Shown: positions 8,501-15,128 of the stretch, piece after piece | Numbering within the stretch: position 1 is the first letter of the stretch | Layout of the letters: each line of letters begins with the position of its first letter | NCBI GenBank assembly: GCA_003164415.1 | Contig: PLTK01000105.1 | Span: forward strand, 1-24,573 | Direction of reading: 5' to 3' | Source of the DNA: Methanobacterium sp. | Lineage (GTDB): Archaea; Methanobacteriota; Methanobacteria; Methanobacteriales; Methanobacteriaceae | DNA length: 24,573 bases | Notes under the pieces: model-generated | Told to the model about the DNA's origin: nothing | Database searches by the model: none | Seen by the model: only the letters and a program-made list of their open reading frames with translations | Position numbers and translations under genes: made by a program

Positions 8501-8983
8501 ATGCAAAAAATGGGCAGTGCAATAATCTTAATAATTCTTGGTTTAATTGTATTGGCATTCCCAGTTTTAGGAGTTGTTCCCGCAGCTGTAATTACAGGAT
8601 TTTTGGTCCTGATTCTAGGTATGGGTCTGCTCTTTAGTGGAATTGCTGAAATGGGTGAAAGTGCGGGTCTTGGTATTATTGAGATAATACTGGGTATCAT
8701 AGCGTTTATTTTAGGTATAGGTTTCATATTCAACCCTGCTTTATTCAGTTTAGTGGCAGGTTATTTAGTTATTATAGTAGGTTTATTCCTAATTATTGCG
8801 GGTATTATGGGTATAGTTACTAAAGCTGGCAATAGTAGGTGGAATGGAGTTGTAGCCTTAATAATTGGTATTCTCTATCTTATTGTGGGTGAGCTTTTCA
8901 AAACAAATGCCACATATCTCGGAATACTAATTGGTCTATGGCTTTTAATCGTTGGAATAATGATGTTATTCCAGAGGGATTAA
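8501..8983 (+). CDS. HdeD/DUF308-family membrane protein
   Basis: A 160-residue, very hydrophobic, Gly-rich protein with about six short membrane spans arranged as repeated pairs, the pattern of the HdeD/DUF308 family. Bacterial HdeD is linked to acid resistance; the archaeal members have no known role. ATG at 8501 follows GGAGGT at 8489-8494. It is a single-gene unit with a T-rich terminator downstream. Confidence 0.8.
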   Translation: MQKMGSAIILIILGLIVLAFPVLGVVPAAVITGFLVLILGMGLLFSGIAEMGESAGLGIIEIILGIIAFILGIGFIFNPALFSLVAGYLVIIVGLFLIIAGIMGIVTKAGNSRWNGVVALIIGILYLIVGELFKTNATYLGILIGLWLLIVGIMMLFQRD

Positions 8984-9007
8984 AAAGGAAAAAAAACTCC
9001 AACAAAC

Positions 9008-9033
9008 TCTTTTTTCTTTTTTATATAATTTTT
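9008..9033 (+). terminator. T-rich terminator after the DUF308 gene
   Basis: A tract of T interrupted by single C and a short TATATAA, 25 bases after the stop. It fits an archaeal oligo-T terminator on the plus strand. Confidence 0.5.
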
Positions 9034-9119
9034 AAGAAAATATTTAATAACTGGCTAAAGCTTGAATTACTATTTTTTAAAAAAAGTAGCATATATCCCA
9101 TAATATAGGAGTATGGTAG

Positions 9120-10061
9120 TTAATAATGGACTTGGCCGAATTTTATGCTAAGATTTCGTTCCATATTTGCCATTAGAACTGCTGTTGCAATAGAATTAAG
9201 TTTTGACTGTGATGTGTCTGCACGTGATGTTAAGACTATGGGGGCGCTTGCACCAATAACAACACCTGCTAGGTTACCACCTGTAAGATAAACATGGGCT
9301 TTACACAACATATTGCCCGCTTCAATAGATGGTACAACTATAATATCAGCACGTCCTGCTACCGGTCCACCTATCCCCTTATGTTCGGCAGCCCATGGAC
9401 TGATTGCATTATCCAGTGCAAGTGGGCCATCGATTATCATACCACTGAATTGTCCTCGTTGGCTCATCTTTGCAAGTACTGATGCATCAATAGTAGAGGG
9501 CATTTTAGGGTTTGCAAGTTCTATTGCAGTTGTAACAGCCACTTTAGGTTTATCTATTTCAAATACATTTGCAAGGTATATTGAATTTAATATGATACTA
9601 CATTTGGTTTCTAGGTCTGGAAATATGTTAACTGATCCATCTGTAATAAACAAGAGACGTTTGAGTGCTGAACTTTCGAGTACATAAACATGACTCATTA
9701 TTTTACCTGTTCTAAGGCCCTTCTCCCGGTTTAAAACTCCCCTCAAGAAATCGTCTGTGTTTACAAAACCTTTCATTAATATATCGGCTCGGTTATTTTT
9801 AACAAGTTCTACGGCCATATCAACAGCTTTTAAATTGTTGGGTTCGTTGTAAATCTTATTAGGTTTAACATTGAAATCTGCTTCTTCCGATATATCTAAT
9901 ATCTTTTTTTCATCACCTACTAATATATAATCGGTGATATCTAGTTCTTCAGCCTTTATAACAGCATCCAAAACAGTAGAGTCATGTGCAACTGCAACAG
10001 CGATCTGTTTTTTTGGATGTGATTTAATTCTATCAAATACCTCGTCAAATTTGGTGATCAC
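9120..10061 (-). CDS. phosphate acetyl/butyryltransferase-family protein (Ptb-like)
   Basis: The protein (313 residues from the chosen start) belongs to the PTA/PTB family, which transfers an acyl group between CoA and phosphate. Recognisable blocks are ADILMKG, the stretch around LRTGKIMSHV, FITDGSVNIFPD, a DGPLALDNA segment, VVPSIEAGN and the C-terminal APIVLTSRADTSQSK. The set is closer to phosphate butyryltransferase (Ptb) than to the shorter MtxX/Mmp4 relatives of methanogens. The start is set at GTG 10059-10061, eight bases after GGAG on the minus strand; the frame also opens from TTG at 10083-10085. No butyrate or acetate kinase is next to it, so its acyl partner is unknown. Confidence 0.8.
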   Translation of the reverse strand: MITKFDEVFDRIKSHPKKQIAVAVAHDSTVLDAVIKAEELDITDYILVGDEKKILDISEEADFNVKPNKIYNEPNNLKAVDMAVELVKNNRADILMKGFVNTDDFLRGVLNREKGLRTGKIMSHVYVLESSALKRLLFITDGSVNIFPDLETKCSIILNSIYLANVFEIDKPKVAVTTAIELANPKMPSTIDASVLAKMSQRGQFSGMIIDGPLALDNAISPWAAEHKGIGGPVAGRADIIVVPSIEAGNMLCKAHVYLTGGNLAGVVIGASAPIVLTSRADTSQSKLNSIATAVLMANMERNLSIKFGQVHY

Positions 10062-10408
10062 ATTTTCAACTCCTAAAAACCTCAAACATAGATATAAGAT
10101 TATATTAAGTTAGTTTTTACTCCAGATATTATCGAATTAACTTTGAACTTTAATCTAGAATTAATTACATTCTAATTGTTATTTGTCCCAAAGTTTCAAA
10201 GTTATCCTATTTCATTGTTAATATTATAGGGGTAATAATATTTAATAATTTGAAAATATAATGTAATTAATCATAAATGATGGGAAAAAGTTTTAATTGT
10301 ACTTTTGAACTACATAAAAACTAATAGAAAGATTTATTAAAGATTTTAAAATTAACATCATTAGTATACAACTGTTATAATATTTTTAGTATTGATGGAG
10401 GTTTGATT
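10062..10408. other. AT-rich divergent intergenic region
   Basis: Spacer of about 350 bases between the minus-strand Ptb-like gene and the plus-strand small protein gene. It must hold both promoters. TATA-like words occur near 10332-10350 and 10370-10385, but none is clearly better than the others. No coding potential or strong hairpin seen. Confidence 0.35.
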
Positions 10409-10615
10409 ATGGTTTTGGGGATAAGTGATCCATGGATTGCAGCTGCATATATTGGTTGTATTCTTGCAATGCTTTTATGCGTGGTGTATGGTGTTTTAAA
10501 CTGGAACAAAGGCGGCGATGATGAAGAAGCACAGATTTCAGAGGAAATATCATGGCATAACAAAGAAAAGAATATGGAAGAAAAAGAACTTGGATTATGG
10601 GACGAGGAAGGATAG
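10409..10615 (+). CDS. small membrane protein resembling symporter accessory subunit
   Basis: A 68-residue protein with one membrane span (about residues 10-31) that carries the stretch SDPWIAAAY...LLCVVYGVLNWNKGG, followed by an acidic, Lys/Glu-rich cytoplasmic tail. From memory this matches the small accessory proteins usually encoded beside sodium:solute symporters in archaea and anaerobic bacteria. ATG at 10409 is chosen because GGAGG (10397-10401) lies seven bases upstream; the in-frame TTG at 10403 is too close to it. It is not adjacent to a symporter here: the SSS gene ends 3.4 kb to the left. It may still serve that protein. Confidence 0.65.
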   Translation: MVLGISDPWIAAAYIGCILAMLLCVVYGVLNWNKGGDDEEAQISEEISWHNKEKNMEEKELGLWDEEG

Positions 10616-10926
10616 AACTCTGATCATGGTAAATTAAATATTTATTTGATATTGTCCTCTTAACAGTTTCTACGTCATAATTTGACGTGGAAACATAATA
10701 AGAGTATTTAAATCAGATTCATGCGGGAAAACATTTGTGAATTGTCTTATAATATAATATCGTATTTACAGGCCGCATAAAAATTTTTAGTTAAATTCTA
10801 TTTTTTAAAATAAATATAATATTCACTAATTAATTTCTTATTATATTATTATTTAAATTCAAAGAAAATTGTCTATTAATATTTAAAAAAGTTAATTTTT
10901 AATCTCTCGAAGAAAGGAGAAGATTA
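10616..10926. other. intergenic region with strong hairpin
   Basis: No gene found. The main feature is the 12-base-pair inverted repeat at 10666-10694, listed separately. A more distant pair ATGCGG (10721-10726) and CCGCAT (10773-10778) brackets an AT-rich stretch and is followed by T-rich sequence; it could close a small RNA but is weak evidence. Confidence 0.4.
10666..10694. repeat. 12-bp inverted repeat with 5-base loop
   Basis: GTTTCTACGTCA pairs with TGACGTGGAAAC across the loop TAATT, all positions matching except one T-G wobble. It lies 50 bases after the stop of the small symporter-like gene. It could be the 3' hairpin of that transcript, a protein-binding palindrome, or part of a small RNA. 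Confidence 0.75.
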
Positions 10927-11679
10927 TTAGCTAATTTTTAATCTTTCCTTAAATATAACTCCTAAAGACCCTCCAAGAATTCCTAAAATGAACGAAATAA
11001 TTATGGTTATTATTGCATAGACTATATTCAAGATAATATTTCCTAATGAATTAAAAGAGTTTACATTAGATCTTGATAGTGAAGTTGTTGCACTGGTATG
11101 TTCAAAGACCCTAAAATATGCATGGCTGAAGCATAAATCCCCATAGTAACAAAAGTTATTAATCCTAATAGGAGTCCAACAGCAATTAATAATATCAATG
11201 TCAAAAATCCTCCGTTGATTCTTCCTTCTTCAATATCGTTCGAAGCAACAACACCCGAAACAAAACCGCCTACTAAAGTCATGACTAAAATTGTTAGAAT
11301 ACCATATATTGTCATTCCTAATAAACCAACTATGAAACCACTGAATATAATGGAAGAAACAAATAAAACAATTATAGAAAATACCAGGCCAATAGCAATT
11401 CCCATTGGATTAATTTTATCATTAATATTGCTAATTAAGTTCGTTAAATGATTTAAATCTCCATTAAAACTATAACTAGATCCATTCGATGTAATATCAT
11501 ATTTTTCTTTCTTTTTTGATTATAATTTCATCTTCTGTTGTGTTTGGATTAAAAAAATCTATATTCTCTTTATATATTAATATTCCATTACAATGACATT
11601 TGTCACTAAAATCTTCTGGTTTTTCTCTAGGTTGAAGTTCATAATATTGTTTACAATCATTACAGATTAAATATCCCAT
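10927..11679 (-). pseudogene. broken gene: zinc ribbon plus membrane domain, two frameshifts
   Basis: Three open segments read as one protein. The first (11497-11679) begins at ATG 11677-11679 after a GGAG site and encodes a zinc-ribbon-like start with C6, C9, C28 and C30 and a YYELQPREKPEDF stretch, a pattern I associate with Methanobacteriales membrane proteins. The second frame is open from 11519 to 11061 without its own good start. It carries a polar linker and several spans with a GGFVSGVVASND-like turn, reminiscent of DUF5518-type proteins. The third (to stop 10927-10929) has a span with GILGGSLGVIFKERLKIS at the end. A +1 shift is needed within 11497-11519, in A-rich runs of the minus strand, and a -1 shift around 11085-11125. 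The first and third segments share one frame. Decay or two base-call errors are both possible. Confidence 0.75.
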
Positions 11680-12123
11680 CTAATACTCCAATAATAGTTA
11701 TTAAACACGGGGATTTATTATTTTCTATTTAATTTCAAGTAAATTATTTAACTTTAAAATAAATTTAATAGTATCCTATTTTAAATGAATATCTAGTACA
11801 CGCAAGTTACTTCAATAACATTTTTACGTGTTGATTTAATTGTTAGAATAACATTTGCATTGGTTTAAATAGTACCTAAATACCATATTTTAATAGACCA
11901 TGGCATAAGACTGGTCTTTTGTTCAAGTCATATGTGTATCTCAACACTATTATTAACAGATTGCAAAGCATAAGGGTTATATAAAATTTAAAAAGTTTTA
12001 ATTGCTGTGCTTATCTTAATAAGTGTCCTTATAGCTTCTTCTTTTAGAATAGAAACTTTAAGTATGATATTAAACTTAAATAAAATTACCCATATTTATA
12101 AATATAAATCAATAGGTGAAACC
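11680..12123. other. intergenic region upstream of the PRC-barrel gene
   Basis: About 440 AT-rich bases. A hairpin AGACCA/TGGTCT (11895-11900 and 11912-11917) is followed directly by a T-run and may be a terminator or the end of a small transcript. A TATA-like stretch lies near 12070-12100 ahead of the PRC-barrel gene. The plus-strand open frame from 12007 is the 5' extension of that gene and does not look coding. Confidence 0.4.
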
Positions 12124-12381
12124 ATGAGGATAATCGAAGAAATTATAGGAAAGGAAGTTCTAGACAGCTCTGCAATTGTAATTGGTAAGGTTAAAGATGT
12201 TGATGTAGACTTTGAAACTAAGTCATTAGATTCATTCATTCTAGGAAAAGGTGGAATTTCAGAAGGTCTTGGGATTTCTAAAGGAGAAACAATAGTTCCA
12301 TACGACATGGTTAAGAGGATTGGAGATAAAATACTTCTTAAAGAGTTAATGAATGAGAATGTTGTTGAAGAAGATGAATAA
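12124..12381 (+). CDS. PRC-barrel domain protein
   Basis: An 85-residue protein consisting of one PRC-barrel domain: an N-terminal hydrophobic strand, the turn SSAIVIGKVKDVDVDFET, and a late VPYDMVKRIGDKILLK segment. Such stand-alone archaeal PRC-barrel proteins are common near RNA-processing and metabolic genes, and are proposed to act as small binding modules (the domain in bacterial RimM binds the ribosome). ATG at 12124 is chosen because AGGTGA lies at 12114-12119 and the domain starts here; the 39 residues that a longer frame from 12007 would add are not domain-like. It precedes a zinc-finger protein and pyrE on the same strand. Confidence 0.85.
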   Translation: MRIIEEIIGKEVLDSSAIVIGKVKDVDVDFETKSLDSFILGKGGISEGLGISKGETIVPYDMVKRIGDKILLKELMNENVVEEDE

Positions 12382-12455
12382 TTTTAAATAAATTTTATTT
12401 TTATAAAAATTTCAGTACCCTTGTTTCGTCAATCAAGATAATGAACAAGGAAGTA

Positions 12456-12467
12456 TTTTTTTTTTTT
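12456..12467 (+). terminator. run of twelve T after the PRC-barrel gene
   Basis: An uninterrupted run of twelve T, 75 bases after the stop and just before the ribosome binding site of the next gene. It looks like an archaeal terminator, though its position leaves room for attenuation of the zinc-finger/pyrE genes. Confidence 0.5.
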
Positions 12468-12482
12468 AAGAAGGTGGATAAT

Positions 12483-12647
12483 GTGGAAGTAAGTGGTATT
12501 TGCACTTCATGTGGCAGAACCGGTAAGATGTATACTTGTAATCTGTGTGGGAATATTGTATGTGGAAACTGTTATAACATAAATAAAGGTATTTGTCAAT
12601 CGTGTCAGAGAGTTAAAACTCCAGAAACCATTAAAACACTAAAATAA
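12483..12647 (+). CDS. small eight-cysteine zinc-finger protein
   Basis: A 54-residue protein with cysteines spaced C-x2-C, x8, C-x2-C, x4, C-x2-C, x7, C-x2-C. This can bind two zinc ions, probably in a cross-brace like B-box/HIT or FYVE-type fingers. GTG at 12483 is the chosen start, five bases after GGTGG; an upstream ATG at 12441 would force the run of T to be read as a string of Phe and is not credible. It lies 47 bases before pyrE, on the same strand. Role unknown; small fingers of this kind often bind RNA or protein partners. Confidence 0.75.
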   Translation: MEVSGICTSCGRTGKMYTCNLCGNIVCGNCYNINKGICQSCQRVKTPETIKTLK

Positions 12648-12694
12648 AACCTAATATTAAGATATTATAAATCAACCTGTCAATAAGTGATCCA

Positions 12695-13222
12695 ATGGAA
12701 AATAATAAAAATGAACTTATAAAATTATTGAAGGATAACCAAGTTGTGAAATATGGGAAATTCACCCTATCTTCAGGCAAAGAAAGCGATTATTACGTGG
12801 ACATGAAAAGAGCTATTACAGATCCTATTATCCTATCTAAAGTAGCTGAAATTATTTCAAAAAAAATTGATACACAGAAAATAGATAGAATTGCAGGACC
12901 GGCTCTTGGTGCAATACCTATTGTAACAGCAGTTTCAATTGAATCTACAATTCCAATGCTCATGATCAGAAAGTCAAAGAAAAACTACGGAACTTCTGAA
13001 TTAATAGAAGGAGACCTTCAAAATGGAGATCGAGTCATTGTACTTGAGGATGTCACTACAACGGGTAATTCACTTATAAAGGCGATTAAAGCTGTAATAT
13101 CCAATGGTGGTGTAGTTGATAAAGCATATGTAATTGTTGATAGGAATGAAGGTGCAATAGCCAATCTCAAAAAAGAAGGTGTGGATCTAGAGCCTATTGT
13201 TTCGGTAAATGATTTTATATAA
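12695..13222 (+). CDS. pyrE: orotate phosphoribosyltransferase
   Basis: PyrE joins orotate to PRPP to give OMP in pyrimidine synthesis. The 175-residue protein has the type I phosphoribosyltransferase fold with the PRPP loop VIVLEDVTTTGNS at 114-126, the KxxKKNYGT segment (catalytic loop, about 93-100) and the early SSGKESDYYVDMK block (26-38) of orotate enzymes. Length is normal for archaeal PyrE. ATG 12695 follows a GTGATC ribosome binding site. The downstream gene is convergent, with T-rich DNA between. Confident assignment. Confidence 0.95.
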   Translation: MENNKNELIKLLKDNQVVKYGKFTLSSGKESDYYVDMKRAITDPIILSKVAEIISKKIDTQKIDRIAGPALGAIPIVTAVSIESTIPMLMIRKSKKNYGTSELIEGDLQNGDRVIVLEDVTTTGNSLIKAIKAVISNGGVVDKAYVIVDRNEGAIANLKKEGVDLEPIVSVNDFI

Positions 13223-13290
13223 TTATTTTATCAATTTTTATTTTGTTAATAAAAAGTAAAAAAAAATATAAATAAACATATTGAAGTTAA

Positions 13291-13797
13291 TCATTCATGC
13301 ACATGCTTTACAAGGTGTCCTAGTTCGGGTGATATTATGTTTAAGCCGGTTTGGACAGCATTTGGCGAACCAGGCATTGAAATGATTATAGTGCCTTTAT
13401 AAATTCCTGCTGTGGCTCTACTTAATAAAGCTCCAGTTCCAATTTCTTTATAAGATTCATATCTAAATATCTCACCAAAACCATTTAACTCCTTTTCGAA
13501 GAGTGGCTTTAATGTTTCAATGGTGACATCCCTAACTCCAATACCGGTCCCTCCGGTGGTGATAATTACATCCACGTTTTGCTCTTTTATATCTTCCACT
13601 GTAGAAAGTAGAAGTTCTGAACTATCAGGAATTACAGTATAAAATACTAGTTCATGTTCTTTTTTTAATGTATCCACGATCAGGTTTCCTGATACATCTG
13701 TTGTTTTAGATTCTAAAAAATCCCTGTATTTGCTGTCGCTTAAGGTAATAACACCAAATTTTATAGATTTAGGCGATTTTTGTTTATGTTCTTCCAT
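13291..13797 (-). CDS. moaB: MoaB/Mog-family molybdenum cofactor protein
   Basis: A 168-residue MoaB/MogA-fold protein, expected to adenylylate molybdopterin ahead of metal insertion, which feeds Mo/W enzymes such as formylmethanofuran dehydrogenase. Visible motifs are GVITLSDSKY near residues 15-24, the TTGGTGIGVRDVT nucleotide loop (about 80-92) and SMPGSPNAV near the end. The N-terminal extension of about 12 Lys-rich residues is usual for archaeal members. ATG at 13795-13797; the upstream binding site is weak. It is a single gene on the minus strand, convergent with pyrE. Mog and MoaB cannot be told apart with certainty by eye. Confidence 0.9.
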   Translation of the reverse strand: MEEHKQKSPKSIKFGVITLSDSKYRDFLESKTTDVSGNLIVDTLKKEHELVFYTVIPDSSELLLSTVEDIKEQNVDVIITTGGTGIGVRDVTIETLKPLFEKELNGFGEIFRYESYKEIGTGALLSRATAGIYKGTIIISMPGSPNAVQTGLNIISPELGHLVKHVHE

Positions 13798-13978
13798 GCT
13801 CTTACTTTTTATAGGATCACTCCCATCTTTTTAAAGATATTATAATGTGCATATTTAAATTATTATTGCTCTATATAGATTATCTAATTGGTTAATTTAA
13901 TAGAACTTGATTATAACTTGTTTAGGTTCTTTAAACTAATGTAGATAGAAATTTGTTAATAATACAATAGTACTGTCC

Positions 13979-13986
13979 TATAAATC
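13979..13986 (+). promoter_or_regulatory. possible TATA box for the structured RNA
   Basis: TATAAATC-like word about 30 bases upstream of where a plus-strand transcript containing the structured region would begin (around 14010). A minus-strand promoter (GTTATAAAA near 14126-14135) is also possible, so the strand is not settled. Confidence 0.35.
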
Positions 13987-14029
13987 CGGAAAAAAATAGT
14001 TTTTGAGTCAATTATAATCCTTATGATTA

Positions 14030-14110
14030 GAGGGAGGGCATTAGGTCCAAATCGGAGGCGGTTAATTTTTTGCGAAAAAAATTAAGAGGAGTCTAATTTT
14101 ACCCTCCCTC
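14030..14110 (+). ncRNA. candidate structured non-coding RNA
   Basis: A perfect nine-base-pair GC-rich stem closes the element: GAGGGAGGG (14030-14038) with CCCTCCCTC (14102-14110). Inside, ATTAGGT (14040-14046) pairs with GTCTAAT (14091-14097) with two wobbles, then an asymmetric internal loop (CCAAATCGGAGGCGG against GAGGA), then a nine-base-pair A/T stem (14062-14070 with 14077-14085) with a short loop around GCG. A T-rich tract follows (14118-14130). The GC-rich core in very AT-rich DNA is typical of stable RNAs in such genomes. I do not recognise a known family. It could be a small RNA, an mRNA leader or a riboswitch-like element. Confidence 0.5.
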
Positions 14111-14306
14111 ATAGGTTGTTTTTGTTTTTTATAACATAAAAGCTTTTGCACATCGGCCCTTAAAATTATAAAAAGAGTTATTCACGTTCCAATATGTTAA
14201 ATAAAGGATTAAAATTAGGGTTTTTTGATTTAATTAATCATTTTTAATTTTTACTTTTTATTCATCACATATCAATTTATAGCATATAAATTAATTAACT
14301 AATTAT

Positions 14307-14822
14307 ATGAGTGGTAAAGTTTATGTTCTCGATGCATCTGCAATTATAGGTGGATTTTCCTCAAAAAAATTTCAAAATTATATTACAGCTTCGGTATTAG
14401 TTGAGATCAAAGATTTTAAATCAAAAATGTTTCTTGAATCAACAATTGAAGATGGTTCGATCGGTATTATGGAACCTGAATCATTGGATATTAAAAATGT
14501 TGCAGATGTAATAAGAAAGTCAGGCGATGTACTGAGGTTATCTGAGGAGGATAAAAACTTAGTTGCTCTGGCATTTAAACTTAAAAGAGAAAATAAAGAT
14601 CCTATGGTTGTTACAGATGATTATTCCATGCAGAATGTTTTGAAAATTGTTGGAATACCATTTAGAAGTGTTTTAACAGAAGGTATTAAGGAGATATATG
14701 GTTGGATAAAGATCTGCAAGGGATGTAAAAAAAAGTACCCACCAGAATATCCCTTCGATGAATGTGAAATATGCGGTACACGTATAATAAAGAGAAGAAT
14801 CAAAAAAGTCGATAATAAATAA
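14307..14822 (+). CDS. nob1: Nob1 endoribonuclease (PIN domain plus zinc ribbon)
   Basis: Archaeal Nob1 cuts the 3' end of 16S rRNA precursor during small-subunit maturation. Residues 1-125 form a PIN nuclease with acidic residues at D9, E33, D82 and D104/D105 that would bind the metal ions. Residues 134-160 form a zinc ribbon with C137, C140, C153 and C156. A basic tail follows. At 171 residues it has the usual archaeal length. The ATG at 14307 has no ribosome binding site, but TATA-like DNA (14277-14290) lies about 20-30 bases upstream, so the mRNA is probably leaderless. It stands before the DUF2117-like gene on the same strand, about 300 bases apart. Confidence 0.93.
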   Translation: MSGKVYVLDASAIIGGFSSKKFQNYITASVLVEIKDFKSKMFLESTIEDGSIGIMEPESLDIKNVADVIRKSGDVLRLSEEDKNLVALAFKLKRENKDPMVVTDDYSMQNVLKIVGIPFRSVLTEGIKEIYGWIKICKGCKKKYPPEYPFDECEICGTRIIKRRIKKVDNK

Positions 14823-15128
14823 TATATTAACTTATTTTATAATTCTTTTTCAGAATGAATAAATTCTTCATGATCTGAACATTACTGTACGGAATTAAGT
14901 GAAAAATATAGTCCATGAAAACCATTTAATTAGGTTGACTGTTCATAAAATATTTTATTAAACTGAGAATTGTCTTCTTAGGATTTATTATATACATTTT
15001 TAACAGATTATTTGGAGGATTATTTTTTATCTTAAATACTAAAATATATTAAATGTTCATGATACAATTAAGAACTAAGATATAAAATGTATAAAAAAAC
15101 AATCAATAGACAAAAAAATCATCAGAAA
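14823..15128. other. intergenic region upstream of the DUF2117-like gene
   Basis: AT-rich spacer with TATA-like words near 14983-14995 and 15091-15099. An isolated GGAGG at about 15014-15018 has no suitable start codon after it. A ten-codon open frame (15053-15085) ends one base before the ATG at 15087; I see no support that it is translated. Confidence 0.35.

Larger units (their letters stand above)
13798..14306. other. intergenic region containing a structured RNA candidate
   Basis: About 500 bases without an open frame of note. The centre (14030-14110) forms the nested hairpin listed separately; its flanks are AT-rich. TATA-like DNA occurs on the plus strand near 13979-13986 and upstream of nob1 near 14277-14290. 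Confidence 0.5.

Noticed and set aside
9120..10061. Ptb-like gene as Mmp4/MtxX
   Set aside because: Mmp4/MtxX proteins are in the same broad family, but the length and motif set here fit phosphate butyryltransferase better. By-eye judgement only.
11497..11519. Classical -1 programmed frameshift at AAAAAAG
   Set aside because: The upstream frame is not aligned with the heptamer as needed and the shift required is +1.
12007..12123. Longer N-terminus for the PRC-barrel protein
   Set aside because: The AGGTGA site and domain start both point to ATG 12124; the extra residues look non-coding.
12441..12482. ATG start for the zinc-finger protein at 12441
   Set aside because: It would translate the run of twelve T as several Phe; the GGTGG-GTG start at 12483 explains the conserved part.
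15053..15085. Ten-codon upstream frame before the DUF2117-like gene
   Set aside because: No ribosome binding site and chance occurrence is likely in AT-rich DNA.
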